DNA of 64,000 nt from Geomonas agri (GTDB lineage Bacteria > Desulfobacterota > Desulfuromonadia > Geobacterales > Geobacteraceae): assembly GCF_020179605.1 (NCBI RefSeq), contig NZ_JAINZO010000001.1:868001-932000 (forward strand). Direction: 5' to 3'. Each line of letters starts with the position of its first letter. Within the stretch, counting starts at the first letter, position 1. Positions 45,601-54,530 of this stretch are shown piece after piece. A program made the position numbers and the translations under genes. Under the pieces are notes generated by a model that was not told where the DNA came from, made no database searches, and saw only the letters and a list, made by a program, of their open reading frames with translations.

Positions 45601-45750
45601 AACCTCCGCCCCCCCTGCTCCGGAAGCAGGGGTGCTAAGGCTAATTCTTTGACAATTTCGTTGCCGTAATAAATGGTATGCCAGAAGGTGTATTTGACGA
45701 GGAGATGGCCCCGCCAGTAGAGGCCACGGATAAGGCCACGACAAACAAAA

Positions 45751-45786
45751 CAAGGGGTTAGCTTGCTTAGCTAACCCCTTGTTTTT
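45751..45786 (-). terminator. Bidirectional terminator by tRNA-Cys
   Basis: A 12-base stem (CAAGGGGTTAGC/GCTAACCCCTTG) is flanked by T-rich DNA on both strands. On the minus strand it begins 2 bases past the encoded CCA of the tRNA, so it probably ends the tRNA-Cys transcript. Confidence 0.75.
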
Positions 45787-45788
45787 AT

Positions 45789-45863
45789 TGGAGGCGGCAA
45801 TCGGATTTGAACCGATGAATGAAGGATTTGCAGTCCTTTGCCTTACCACTTGGCCATGCCGCC
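45789..45863 (-). tRNA. tRNA-Cys (anticodon GCA)
   Basis: The minus strand from 45863 folds as a cloverleaf. The acceptor is GGCGGCA paired with TGCCGCC. A D-arm includes AAGTGGTAAGGC, the anticodon stem-loop is GGACTGCAAATCC with anticodon GCA, and the T-arm contains GGTTCAAATCC. The CCA end is encoded (45789-45791). Tail-to-head with the accessory region on its 3' side, it is a plausible integration site for the element whose remains lie at 40.6-45 kb. Confidence 0.95.
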
Positions 45864-45924
45864 TTGTACATCAAATGAGTCCCGTTTATAACCTGATTCC
45901 CTCGCCGGTGTCAATATGAAATTT

Positions 45925-46515
45925 TTATTTGGCTATCACCCTGACGAATTTACTCAGGTAGTCGACGCCGCTCCAGATGGTAATCACGGTCGCGATCCAG
46001 AGATAGAACATGCCGACGTTATGCATGTTGACTACCAGCAGGGGATGGTCGATGCCGAAGAACCAGTGGTAGTCGTAGTGCAGCAACAATCCGATGATGG
46101 CGACCAGTTGGAAGATGGTCTTGAACTTGCCCAGGTTGCTGGCCGGAATGACGATACCCTCGGTGGAGGCGATGCCGCGCAGACCGGTGATGATCATCTC
46201 GCGCCCGAGTATCACCAGTACCATCCAGGCCGGCACGCGGTCGAAGGGGAGAATCATGATCAGCGCGGCCATGACGATCAGCTTGTCGGCGATCGGGTCC
46301 AGGAACTTGCCGAACACGGTGACGATCCCCATCTTCCTGGCGAGATACCCGTCCAGCCAGTCGGTGACCGATGCTGCGGCGAAGAGCGCCGCGGCCCAGA
46401 AGCCGGGTTCGCGCTCGGGCGACAGCAACAGGACGCACAGAAGCGGTATGGCCGCTATGCGCAGCATGGTCAGGATGTTCGGGAGATTCATGATCTGGGA
46501 TCGGGTGGAGGGCAT
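45925..46515 (-). CDS. pgsA: CDP-diacylglycerol--glycerol-3-phosphate phosphatidyltransferase
   Basis: A 196-residue inner-membrane enzyme making phosphatidylglycerol phosphate, the precursor of phosphatidylglycerol and cardiolipin. The CDP-alcohol phosphatase signature is complete: DWLDGYLARKMGIVTVFGKF followed by LDPIADK, giving DG-x2-AR-x8-G-x3-D-x3-D. Several membrane helices follow. Start at 46515 has AAAAGG upstream; ATG at 46491 (MNLPNILTM) matches the usual family N-terminus but lacks a ribosome site, so either may be used. It begins 15 bases after the transglycosylase gene, with which it is likely co-transcribed. Confidence 0.94.
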   Translation of the reverse strand: MPSTRSQIMNLPNILTMLRIAAIPLLCVLLLSPEREPGFWAAALFAAASVTDWLDGYLARKMGIVTVFGKFLDPIADKLIVMAALIMILPFDRVPAWMVLVILGREMIITGLRGIASTEGIVIPASNLGKFKTIFQLVAIIGLLLHYDYHWFFGIDHPLLVVNMHNVGMFYLWIATVITIWSGVDYLSKFVRVIAK

Positions 46516-46530
46516 GCTTGGCCTTTTACG

Positions 46531-47145
46531 CTATCGGTAGCTGTTCCGGTAACTGAGTACCTTGGACACGTAGGTCTGGGTTTCGGGATAGGGGGGGATG
46601 CCGCCGTACTTGGCAACGGCGTTCAACCCGCAGTTGTAGGCGGCGACCGCCAGCGACTCGTTCCCCTTGAAGGTGTCCAACAAAAACCTCAGGTAACGCA
46701 CGCCGCCGCGGATATTGTCGGACGGATTGAAGGAGTCGGTGACCTTGAGCCCCTGGGCGGTCTTGGGCATGAGCTGCATCAGCCCCTGTGCCCCCTTGGG
46801 CGATACCGCGCTCGGGTTGTAGCCGCTCTCGGCGTGGATCACCGCTTTCACCAGCGAACTGTCGACGCCGAACTCGCGCGAGCAGGAGCTGATGATGGGC
46901 TCGAACTCGGCGGGGTTGCGGGCATAGCCGGAAAGCTTGAAGGCGGTCCTGAGACGCTTGTCCTTCTTTATGTCGCGCATGAAGATCTTGAAACGCTTGT
47001 CGGTGGGGGCGTCGGTGAAGTGAACGGTTCCGTCGGGATCTTCGTATTTATATATGTCGGCGCGCGCAGGTGCCGGGATACACCACGACAGTGCGGCCAC
47101 GGTCAGGATGGCTGCCAGGGAAAGTCGGTGTGACGTTAAGCGCAT
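46531..47145 (-). CDS. Lytic transglycosylase with DUF4124-like N-terminus
   Basis: A 204-residue periplasmic protein. After the signal peptide (cleavage near APARA, residue 29) comes a DUF4124-like module, DIYKYEDPDGTVHFTDAP. An SLT domain follows, with catalytic E106 in HAESGYNPSAVSPKGAQGLM, then ESLAVAAYNCGLNAV and YVSKVLSYRN. It cleaves glycan strands of peptidoglycan non-hydrolytically to 1,6-anhydro products. Start at 47145 has AAGGAAG upstream. It is upstream of pgsA on the same strand. It is distinct from the VirB1-like enzyme in the conjugation remnant. Confidence 0.92.
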   Translation of the reverse strand: MRLTSHRLSLAAILTVAALSWCIPAPARADIYKYEDPDGTVHFTDAPTDKRFKIFMRDIKKDKRLRTAFKLSGYARNPAEFEPIISSCSREFGVDSSLVKAVIHAESGYNPSAVSPKGAQGLMQLMPKTAQGLKVTDSFNPSDNIRGGVRYLRFLLDTFKGNESLAVAAYNCGLNAVAKYGGIPPYPETQTYVSKVLSYRNSYR

Positions 47146-47257
47146 GAGCTTCCTTTTTTAATGGGACAGGGAATTCCGCCACGAAAATATATAGACTAAT
47201 AAGCATGATAATTCAAGGTCTAATGTAACGTTGGCGGGCTATAACCTGTCAAAAGTC

Positions 47258-47286
47258 TTGACAAAAATCTCGCTGGGATCAATAAT
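47258..47286 (+). promoter_or_regulatory. Sigma-70 promoter of the nadB operon
   Basis: TTGACA (47258-47263), a 17-base spacer and AATAAT (47281-47286) make a near-consensus promoter. It lies about 200 bases before nadB, leaving a long leader. No further motif is recognised in the 47146-47488 gap. Confidence 0.6.
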
Positions 47287-47488
47287 TTGCGGGTTTTCCC
47301 GAGCCGGTTACGCGAAGAACGCAAGGTACCCGCGACGCACACCAAGAAATCTCCTTTGAGGGCACAGGCCCAACGTTGCCGCCATGACCCCCTGAGCCTT
47401 TCCTGAAGTACTCGCGACTGCTGCACGGCTTCGTCTCATACTTTCGGTCTCAAGAAACGCCTAATCCAGCTTATCGGGGGGTAGTTTG

Positions 47489-49084
47489 ATGAAGGAGAAA
47501 ACTGATTTTCTGGTGATCGGCAGCGGTATCGCGGGGCTTTCCTTCGCGCTGCAGGCTGCGGCCCACGGCAAGGTCGCGGTGGTCACCAAACGGGACATCT
47601 CGGAGTCGGCCACGAACTACGCGCAGGGGGGAATCGCCACGGTCTCGTCGGAAGAGGACACCTTCGACGCGCACGTGCAGGACACCCTGGTCGCCGGCGC
47701 CGGTATCTGCCACGAGGACGTGGTGCGCATGGTGGTCGAGGAAGGGCCGCAGGTGATCCGCAACCTGATCGACTGGGGGGTGCAGTTCACCAAGAGCGGC
47801 GACGCCTACGACCTGACCCGCGAAGGGGGGCACAGCGCGCGGCGCATCTTGCACGCCGAGGACATCACCGGCCGCGAGATTGAGCGCGCCCTGGTGGAGG
47901 CGGCCAAGAAGCACGAGAACATCACCATCTACGAGAACCACATCGCCATCGACCTGGTCACCGAGTCGAAGGTGCTGAAGCAGAAGTTGGAGCAGAACCG
48001 CTGCCTGGGCGCCCACGTGCTGGACAAGGAGTCCGGCGTGGTGCGGACCTTCGCGGCGCGCATTACGCTGCTGGCCTCGGGCGGCGCCGGCAAGGTCTAT
48101 CTTTATACCTGCAACCCGGATGTTGCCACCGGTGACGGCGTTGCCATGGCCTACCGCGCCGGCGCGACTATCGCCAACATGGAATTCATGCAGTTCCACC
48201 CGACCACGCTGTACCACCCCAACGCCCGCTCGTTCCTGATCTCCGAGGCGGTACGCGGCGAGGGGGCCATCCTCAAGCGCCGCGACGGCACTGCCTTCAT
48301 GGAGAAGTACCATCACCTGAAGGACCTGGCCCCGCGCGACATCGTGGCTCGCGCCATCGACAACGAGATGAAAACCTACGGCGACGACTGCGTCTACCTG
48401 GACATCAGGCACCGCGGCGCCGAGTACATCACCTCGCGCTTCCCCAACATCTACCAGACCTGCCTCGAGTACGGCATCGACATGACGAAGGAGATGCTCC
48501 CGGTCGTTCCCGCGGCGCATTATCTCTGCGGCGGCGTGCAGGTGGACTTCAACGCCGAGACCGACATCAAGCACCTCTACGCCATCGGCGAGGTCGCCTT
48601 CACCGGCCTGCACGGCGGCAACCGTCTCGCCAGCAACTCGCTTCTTGAGGCGGCAGTCTACGCCGGGCGCGCCTACGAGCACGCGGTGCAGATACTCAAG
48701 GACGAGACCTTCTCCTTCCCGCAGATCCCCGAGTGGGACGCCGGCACCGCGACCAACTCGGACGAGATGGTGGTGGTGTCCCAGAACTGGGACGAGATCC
48801 GCCGCTTCATGTGGAACTACGTCGGCATCGTGAGAAGCGACAAGCGCCTCGCGCGCGCCATGCGCCGCATCGAGCTGATCCAGGACGAGATCGAGGAGTA
48901 CTACTGGAACTTCATAGTCACCTCGGACCTTATCGAGCTGAGAAACATCGCCACCGTGGCGCAGTTGATCGTCGCCTGTGCACAGATGCGCAAGGAATCG
49001 CGCGGGCTCAACTACAATATCGATTACCCGGGCGTCGACGACGTGAACTGGAAACGCGACACCCACATCAAGAAGAAGTTCTGA
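47489..49084 (+). CDS. nadB: L-aspartate oxidase
   Basis: A 531-residue FAD enzyme that oxidises L-aspartate to iminoaspartate, the first step of de novo NAD synthesis; under anaerobic conditions fumarate serves as acceptor. The dinucleotide fold is DFLVIGSGIAGLSFALQAA, followed by NYAQGGIATV. HPTTLYHPNARSFLISEAVRG and the succinate-dehydrogenase-like GGVQVDF...HGGNRLASNSLLEA segments are intact. ATG at 47489 was chosen, 7 bases after a GGGGGG site; a TTG codon precedes it. It heads a tight group with the chorismate mutase, regulatory domain, glnD and xerD genes. Confidence 0.95.
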   Translation: MKEKTDFLVIGSGIAGLSFALQAAAHGKVAVVTKRDISESATNYAQGGIATVSSEEDTFDAHVQDTLVAGAGICHEDVVRMVVEEGPQVIRNLIDWGVQFTKSGDAYDLTREGGHSARRILHAEDITGREIERALVEAAKKHENITIYENHIAIDLVTESKVLKQKLEQNRCLGAHVLDKESGVVRTFAARITLLASGGAGKVYLYTCNPDVATGDGVAMAYRAGATIANMEFMQFHPTTLYHPNARSFLISEAVRGEGAILKRRDGTAFMEKYHHLKDLAPRDIVARAIDNEMKTYGDDCVYLDIRHRGAEYITSRFPNIYQTCLEYGIDMTKEMLPVVPAAHYLCGGVQVDFNAETDIKHLYAIGEVAFTGLHGGNRLASNSLLEAAVYAGRAYEHAVQILKDETFSFPQIPEWDAGTATNSDEMVVVSQNWDEIRRFMWNYVGIVRSDKRLARAMRRIELIQDEIEEYYWNFIVTSDLIELRNIATVAQLIVACAQMRKESRGLNYNIDYPGVDDVNWKRDTHIKKKF

Positions 49085-49094
49085 GGACGCCGCC

Positions 49095-49370
49095 ATGGGC
49101 ATTGACGACATCAGGGACGAAATCGACCGGCTGGACAGCGAACTGCTGCGCATCTTCAACGAACGCGCCTCGCTCGCCCTCAAAATAGGCGAGATAAAGA
49201 AGGGGCTCGACCTGCCGGTCTACGACCCGACCCGGGAGAAGCGCATCTTCGCCCGGATGACGTCGGAGAACCATGGGCCCCTGGACGACCAGGCCATCGT
49301 GCGGCTCTTCGAGAGGGTGATCGACGAATCGCGCCGCCTTGAGCGCATCATGACCCGCGGCGAACACTAA
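49095..49370 (+). CDS. Chorismate mutase, AroQ type
   Basis: A 91-residue all-helical AroQ chorismate mutase, which converts chorismate to prephenate for phenylalanine and tyrosine synthesis. The family pattern is clear: IRDEIDRLDSELLRIFNERA (with the first active-site Arg), LKIGEIKKG, YDPTREKRIF and a last helix RLFERVIDESRRLE with Glu. It is a free-standing domain, not fused to prephenate dehydratase. It starts 10 bases after nadB and is followed 15 bases later by a small regulatory-domain gene linked to the same pathway. Confidence 0.92.
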   Translation: MGIDDIRDEIDRLDSELLRIFNERASLALKIGEIKKGLDLPVYDPTREKRIFARMTSENHGPLDDQAIVRLFERVIDESRRLERIMTRGEH

Positions 49371-49385
49371 AGGGAGGATTGGCAG

Positions 49386-49595
49386 GTGCTGATCGTTATG
49401 CGTAAGACGGCCGACGAAAAGGCCCAGGAAGAGATCAAGTCGTTCCTCATCGAGCGTGGCTTCGACATCCACCAGTCCACCGGCGCGAACCGGGTCATCA
49501 TCGGCGTCATCGGCGACACCGAAACCCTCCCCGAGGCCGACATCAAGGCCTTCCCGGGCGTCCTGCAGGTAGTGCGTATCGCCAAGGAAGAGTGA
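49386..49595 (+). CDS. Free-standing DAHP-synthase ferredoxin-like domain
   Basis: A 69-residue protein (MLIVMRKTADEKAQEEIKSF ... VIIGVIGDT) that resembles the N-terminal ferredoxin-like regulatory domain of type Ib DAHP synthases, which binds aromatic amino acids. Here the domain stands alone, without the TIM barrel. It is next to the chorismate mutase gene, which feeds the same pathway. GTG start at 49386 follows AAGGGAGG. Its stop overlaps the glnD start (TGATG). The likely role is an allosteric partner of a separate catalytic subunit or of the mutase; this is inference from context. Confidence 0.75.
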   Translation: MLIVMRKTADEKAQEEIKSFLIERGFDIHQSTGANRVIIGVIGDTETLPEADIKAFPGVLQVVRIAKEE

Positions 49596-52279
49596 TGCGC
49601 CTGAACATAAACGCATACCTCTCCGAGGCGATGAAGGGGGACGGCAAGAGCTTCGAGGAGAAGCGCGGCGCCTACCTCGCCGCTGCGCGCGAGTTCCTGG
49701 AGCACTTCCGCGAGGAGTCCAAGCGCTCGCACCGTGAAGGGGAGGACGGCATTGCCGTGGTGCAGTCCATCACCGCCATGACCGACGCCCTGGTGACCAG
49801 GCTGTTCACGGCGCTCTCGGACGACCTGCAGATGCACAAGACCGGTCAGCTTGCCCTGATCGCGGTGGGGGGCTACGGGCGGCGAGAGCTGAACCCGTAC
49901 TCCGACCTTGATCTCCTTTTCCTGTATTCCGGCAAGGACTCCAAGGTGGTGGAGGAGGCGGCCAACCGCTTGCTCTACTTCCTGTGGGACCTGCGCCTGG
50001 ACGTCGGCTACTCGGTGCGCACCATCGCCGACTGCGTCGAGATGGCGGGCAACGACATCACCGTCAAGACGGCGCTTCTGGACGCGCGCCTGCTCACAGG
50101 GAGCGAACACCTCTTTACCGAACTGAAGAAGATGATGGTGACCCAGGTGCTCGCCAAGAGAAGCGACGCCTTCATCAACGAGAAGCTGGAGGAGTTGCGC
50201 AAACGGCGCGAGAAGTACGGCTCCAGCGTCTACATCCTGGAACCTAACATCAAGGAAGGGGAGGGGTGCCTCCGGGACCTGCACACTGCGATGTGGGTCG
50301 CCAAGATCAAGTACAAGGTGGATGAGCCGCGCGAACTGGTAATCAAGGGGGTCCTCTCGGAAGAGGAGCTCGGCATGTACTACAGCTCGCTCTCCTACCT
50401 CTGGCGCATCCGCAACGAACTGCACTACCTGGCCGGTAGGAAGAACGACCAGCTCACCTTCGAGGCCCAGACTTCCATCGCCCGCTTCTTCGGCTACGAG
50501 GACAAGGGGAAGACCCTCGCCGTAGAGCAGTTCATGCAGGACTTCTACCTGCACGCCAACCGCGTCGAGCACTTCAGTTCGCTCCTCATCACCAAGTGCA
50601 GCCAGCGCGAGGACTCCACCCGCAAGATCCTGGGCTACTTCACCCGCCGCCCGGTGGGAGACGGCTTCTACGTCATGAAGGGTGAACTGGTGGTCCCGGA
50701 TGAGGCCGTGGTCGCCAAGGACCCGGTGCGGCTCATCAAGATCTTCGAACATGCCCAGAAGCAGGGGGTGGCGCTCTCCCTGGCCACCAAGACCCTGATC
50801 CGCAACAACCTGGACCTGGTCAACGACAAGTTCCGCCGTTCCAAGGAGGCCAATGCCTCCTTCATCAACATCCTGCAGTCCGAGAAGAAGGTCTACGATA
50901 CCCTGCAGCAGATGCACCACCTGGGCTTTTTGATCCGCTTCATCCCGGAGTTCGAGCGCATCTACTGCAAGGTGCAGCACGACGTCTACCACATCTACAC
51001 GGTCGATACCCATACCCTGTTCGCCGTCGAGGAACTGGCCAAGCTGTGGCGCGGTGAGCACAAGGACACGCTGCCGCTCTTGACCCAGCTCGCCATGGAG
51101 ATCGACAAGCGCTGGTTGCTGCTCCTGGCCGTCTTGTTCCACGACATCGGCAAAGGTGGGGGGGGCGGTCACGCCGAGGTGGGTGCCGAGTTGACCAAGA
51201 CCATCGCCCGCCGCATGGGGCTCATCAAGGAAGATTCGGAGCGGCTGCAGTTTTTGGTGCGCCAGCACCTCCTGTTGGCCCACATCGCCCAGCGCCGCGA
51301 CCTGCACGACGAGCGCATGATCATCCAGTTCGCGCGCCAGATGGAGAAAAGCGAGAACCTGAAGATGCTCTACCTGTTGACCTACGCCGACATCAAGGCG
51401 GTGGGGCCGGAGGTGTGGACCGAGTGGAAGGCGCTTTTGCTGCAGGAGCTCTACGAGAAGGCCTTCACCGTGCTGGAACGCGGCGACTTCAAGCTGGAGG
51501 CGTCCGGGGACCGGGTGCGCCGGGTCAAGAGGACCGTGTTCGACCTCTTGGCGGACGACTACCCGGGGCAGCTCATCAAGGACGAGTTGCAGGCACTCAC
51601 CACCAGGCATCTGCTCTCTTATGCCCCCGAGGTTCTCTCGGGGCACGTGCGCACGCTGCTCGAGATGCCCAAGAAACTGCTGGTGCTGCAGCTGTCCCAC
51701 GAGGTGGACCGCGGCTATACCAACTGCACCATCTGCACCTATGACGTCCCGGGGCTCTTCTCCATGATCACCGGCGTTATGGCGGCCAACGGCATGAACA
51801 TCCTGGGCGCGCAGATCCACACCAACACCAACGAGAAGGTGCTGGATATCCTCCAGGTGAATTCGCCGCAAGGCTTCGTGATCACCGAGGAAAGCCGCTG
51901 GACCCGTTTCGAGACCGATCTGAGGCAGGTGCTGGAAGGAAAGATCCGGGTGGGGCAGTTGGTGGCTAAGCGCAACCGTCCCAGCATCCTCACTGAGAAG
52001 GCGAAGCCGACCGTGCCGGCGCGGGTGGAGATCGACAACGAGGTTTCCTCCGACTACACGGTCATCGACATCTACGCCCACGACAAGGTCGGGCTTTTGT
52101 ACAGCATCACCAGCACGCTCACCAGGCTCGGGCTCTACATCGGCGTGTCCAAGATTTCCACCAAGGTGGACCAGGTCGCCGACGTGTTCTACGTGAAGAA
52201 CATCTTCGGGCAGAAGATCACCGAGCCGAGTAAGCTCGAGGAGATCCGCAAGGACCTCCTCGCTGCCGTGGACGGCTAG
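49595..52279 (+). CDS. glnD: Bifunctional PII uridylyltransferase/uridylyl-removing enzyme
   Basis: An 894-residue sensor of glutamine. The nucleotidyltransferase domain carries GGYGRRELNPYSDLDLLFL. A linker is followed by an HD domain (LLAVLFHDIGKGGGGGHAEV) for UMP removal. Two C-terminal ACT domains (YDVPGLFSMITGVMAANGMN and DIYAHDKVGLLYSITSTLTR) bind glutamine. It uridylylates PII proteins under nitrogen limitation. The ATG at 49595 is coupled to the preceding stop; a GTG is immediately before it. The stop TAG overlaps the xerD start by one base. No PII or amtB gene is adjacent. Confidence 0.96.
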   Translation: MRLNINAYLSEAMKGDGKSFEEKRGAYLAAAREFLEHFREESKRSHREGEDGIAVVQSITAMTDALVTRLFTALSDDLQMHKTGQLALIAVGGYGRRELNPYSDLDLLFLYSGKDSKVVEEAANRLLYFLWDLRLDVGYSVRTIADCVEMAGNDITVKTALLDARLLTGSEHLFTELKKMMVTQVLAKRSDAFINEKLEELRKRREKYGSSVYILEPNIKEGEGCLRDLHTAMWVAKIKYKVDEPRELVIKGVLSEEELGMYYSSLSYLWRIRNELHYLAGRKNDQLTFEAQTSIARFFGYEDKGKTLAVEQFMQDFYLHANRVEHFSSLLITKCSQREDSTRKILGYFTRRPVGDGFYVMKGELVVPDEAVVAKDPVRLIKIFEHAQKQGVALSLATKTLIRNNLDLVNDKFRRSKEANASFINILQSEKKVYDTLQQMHHLGFLIRFIPEFERIYCKVQHDVYHIYTVDTHTLFAVEELAKLWRGEHKDTLPLLTQLAMEIDKRWLLLLAVLFHDIGKGGGGGHAEVGAELTKTIARRMGLIKEDSERLQFLVRQHLLLAHIAQRRDLHDERMIIQFARQMEKSENLKMLYLLTYADIKAVGPEVWTEWKALLLQELYEKAFTVLERGDFKLEASGDRVRRVKRTVFDLLADDYPGQLIKDELQALTTRHLLSYAPEVLSGHVRTLLEMPKKLLVLQLSHEVDRGYTNCTICTYDVPGLFSMITGVMAANGMNILGAQIHTNTNEKVLDILQVNSPQGFVITEESRWTRFETDLRQVLEGKIRVGQLVAKRNRPSILTEKAKPTVPARVEIDNEVSSDYTVIDIYAHDKVGLLYSITSTLTRLGLYIGVSKISTKVDQVADVFYVKNIFGQKITEPSKLEEIRKDLLAAVDG

Positions 52280-53157
52280 TGGACCGCTACCTCGACCTGT
52301 TCCTGAACTACCTGGTGGTCGAAAAGGGGGCCGCCGACAACACCGTGGCCGCCTACAGCAGGGACCTGACCCGCTACCTCGCGTACCTGGGGGACCGGGA
52401 GCCCGGGCAGGTGCGGGCGAGCGACGTCACCGGGTATCTCGCCAAGCTCAAAGGGGAGGGGATCTCACCCCGGAGCCGGGCGAGGGCGCTTTCGGCGCTT
52501 CGGATGCTGCACCGCTTCCTGGTGCGCGAGGGGTACTGCGAGGTCAATCCGACCGCCATCGTCGAGGCGCCCAAGGGGCTCCAGAAGCTGCCGAGCGTAC
52601 TCAGTTCACGCGAGGTGGAAGCGCTGCTGGCCTCGCCGCTCGACACCGGCGCCATCGAGTTGCGCGACAAGGCGATGCTGGAACTGCTCTACGCCACGGG
52701 GCTGCGCGTTTCCGAGCTGGTGGGACTGAAGATAGGCGACGTCAACATCGACGCCGGGTACCTGATGACCATCGGCAAGGGGGACAAGGAGCGCTTGATC
52801 CCGATGGGAGGCGCTGCGTGTCACGCGGTGGGGGAGTACCTGGAGCAGGCGCGCCAGGAGCTCTTGAAGCAGAAGAGTTCGCCGCTGCTTTTTTTGAGTC
52901 GGCTCGGTGAGGGGATGACGCGGCAGGCCTTCTGGAACATCATCAAGAAGAGGGCGCTGCAGGCGGGAGTGAGGAGCGGCATCTCGCCGCACACCTTGCG
53001 GCATTCCTTCGCGACGCACCTGTTGGAAAACGGCGCGGACTTGAGGAGCGTGCAGATCATGCTCGGCCACGCTGACCTCTCGACCACGCAGATCTATACT
53101 CACGTGACGCGCGAGCGGCTGAAGCGGCTGCACGAAAAGGCGCACCCGAGGGGATAA
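52279..53157 (+). CDS. xerD: Site-specific tyrosine recombinase XerD
   Basis: A 292-residue recombinase that, with XerC, resolves chromosome dimers at dif. The catalytic set is complete: R143 (GLRVSEL), K167 (GKGDKERL), H238 and R241 (HTLRHSFATHLL), H264 (LGHADLS) and nucleophile Y273 (TQIYTHV). Spacing and length match XerD. GTG at 52279 overlaps the glnD stop. As the last gene of the nadB-glnD operon it seems a housekeeping copy, unlike a mobile-element integrase. A palindromic repeat follows its stop. Confidence 0.92.
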   Translation: MDRYLDLFLNYLVVEKGAADNTVAAYSRDLTRYLAYLGDREPGQVRASDVTGYLAKLKGEGISPRSRARALSALRMLHRFLVREGYCEVNPTAIVEAPKGLQKLPSVLSSREVEALLASPLDTGAIELRDKAMLELLYATGLRVSELVGLKIGDVNIDAGYLMTIGKGDKERLIPMGGAACHAVGEYLEQARQELLKQKSSPLLFLSRLGEGMTRQAFWNIIKKRALQAGVRSGISPHTLRHSFATHLLENGADLRSVQIMLGHADLSTTQIYTHVTRERLKRLHEKAHPRG

Positions 53158-53166
53158 ACAAAGCGC

Positions 53167-53255
53167 CTCACGCAAAGCCGCAAAGGCGCGAAGACACTAA
53201 GCAAAGCTGGTGATTCTGAACGTTTCACCCTTTGCGTCTTGGCGGCTTGGCGTGA
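53167..53255. repeat. Palindromic intergenic repeat (CGCAAAGCCGCAAAG family)
   Basis: Imperfect inverted arms CTCACGCAAAGCCGCAAAGG (53167-53186) and CTTTGCGTCTTGGCGGCTTG (53230-53249), then GCGTGA, flank about 40 bases. A half copy lies at about 56159-56186. Such arms are typical of short repeated extragenic elements in Geobacter-type genomes. Confidence 0.7.
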
Positions 53256-53304
53256 CAGATTGAGTTTCACTCTAACCACAGATTACTGATAAAGGATGGA
53301 TGCT

Positions 53305-54504
53305 ATGAAGTATGTTGTGTTGCTCGGAGACGGGATGTCGGACCAGCCGGTCGGGGCTTTGGAAGGAAAAACACCCCTGCAGGCGGCTAAGACGCCTAAC
53401 ATGGATTTCATGGCCAAACGCGGAACACTGGGGCTCGCACACACGGTGCCGCAAGGCTACGCTCCGGGGTCGGACGTTGCCAACCTCTCCATATTCGGCT
53501 ACAACCCGGTCGACTGCTACACCGGCCGCTCGCCGCTGGAAGCGGCCAGCATGGGTGTCTCCCTTGGCCCCGACGACGTCGCCTTCCGCCTCAACCTGGT
53601 ACACCTGGAGGCACGCGGCGGCAAGCTGATCATGGAAGACTACTCCGCCGGCCACATCTCCAGCGCTGACGGGCGTGAACTGGTCGAAGAACTGCAGCGC
53701 CAGCTCGGCAACGAGGAATTTTCCTTCCACCCCGGCGTCAGCTACCGCCACCTTATGGTATGGCACGGCGGCAGGACCCAGATTAAGATGACCCCGCCCC
53801 ACGACATCTCCGGGCAGTCCATCACCGAGCACATGCCGTCTGGCGAGGGCGCAGACAAGCTCATCTATCTGATGAACGCTTCGCAGATGATCTTCCACAA
53901 CCACCCCCAGTACAAGCGCCGCGCCGCCGCAGGCGAGGTGCCGGCCAACTCCATCTGGCTCTGGGGACACGGCAAGGCCCCGGCCATGGACACCTTTGAC
54001 GCACGCTTCGGCCTCACCGGCGCCGTCATCTCGGCCGTCGACCTGATCAAGGGGATCGGCGTCTACGCGGGGCTCGACATCATCAATGTCCCCGGCGCCA
54101 CCGGCTACCTCGACACCAACTTCGACGGCAAGGCCCAGGCCGCCATCGACGCGCTCAAGACCCACGACTTCGTGTTCGTGCACGTGGAAGCGCCGGACGA
54201 GGCGTCGCACTCCGGCAAGCTCGCCGACAAGATCAAGGCCATCGAGCTCTTCGACGAGAAGGTGGTGGGACCGGTGCTGCAGGGGGTGAAGCAGTTCGGC
54301 GATTACCGCATCCTGTGCGCGCCCGACCATCCCACGCCGATTGTCATGATGACCCACAGCTCCGATCCGGTTCCCTTCGTTATCTATGCCGGCGAGGAAA
54401 AGGAGAAGACGGGCGTGGCCGGGTACGACGAGATCGCCGCTGCCGCGACCGGGATCAAGGTGGAGCCGGGATACAAGCTGATGGAGATGCTGCTCAACCG
54501 CTAG
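53305..54504 (+). CDS. apgM: Cofactor-independent phosphoglycerate mutase, archaeal type
   Basis: A 399-residue ApgM-type enzyme interconverting 3- and 2-phosphoglycerate without 2,3-bisphosphoglycerate. It belongs to the alkaline-phosphatase superfamily. It starts KYVVLLGDGMSD (first metal Asp), then APGSDVANLSIFGYNP with the catalytic Ser of GSDVAN. KAIELFDEKVVGP and APDHPTPI (late metal ligands) follow. Length fits. ATG at 53305 lies 9 bases after AAAGGA; an ATG nine bases earlier is too close to it. It appears monocistronic, set between two palindromic repeats. Confidence 0.94.
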   Translation: MKYVVLLGDGMSDQPVGALEGKTPLQAAKTPNMDFMAKRGTLGLAHTVPQGYAPGSDVANLSIFGYNPVDCYTGRSPLEAASMGVSLGPDDVAFRLNLVHLEARGGKLIMEDYSAGHISSADGRELVEELQRQLGNEEFSFHPGVSYRHLMVWHGGRTQIKMTPPHDISGQSITEHMPSGEGADKLIYLMNASQMIFHNHPQYKRRAAAGEVPANSIWLWGHGKAPAMDTFDARFGLTGAVISAVDLIKGIGVYAGLDIINVPGATGYLDTNFDGKAQAAIDALKTHDFVFVHVEAPDEASHSGKLADKIKAIELFDEKVVGPVLQGVKQFGDYRILCAPDHPTPIVMMTHSSDPVPFVIYAGEEKEKTGVAGYDEIAAAATGIKVEPGYKLMEMLLNR

Positions 54505-54530
54505 TTGGAACTGTTCCTTACCTTCGATCT

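Larger units (their letters stand above)
44829..45788. other. Decayed region before tRNA-Cys
   Basis: About 960 bases without a clear gene. A GTG at 45083 opens a frame with coding-like start (VAKVKVVIEEEQPVVPEKPA) that becomes random after 40 residues. Two similar hairpin units and a bidirectional terminator lie in its right half and are listed separately. No integrase gene remains. Confidence 0.45.

Noticed and set aside
45304..45849. Minus-strand open frame of 181 codons across tRNA-Cys
   Set aside because: It reads through the tRNA and two hairpins and has no family resemblance.
49367..52081. Very long open frame on the minus strand opposite glnD (904 codons)
   Set aside because: It mirrors glnD in high-GC DNA, is rich in Val/Leu/His/Asp of shadow type, lacks a ribosome site and family motifs. 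The plus-strand gene is certain.
52279..53157. XerD gene as a mobile-element integrase
   Set aside because: Residue spacing, length and operon position with glnD fit the housekeeping recombinase, and no element borders it.
53167..53255. CRISPR or riboswitch
   Set aside because: The arms are inverted, not directly repeated with spacers, and match the style of common intergenic palindromic repeats; no cas gene nearby.
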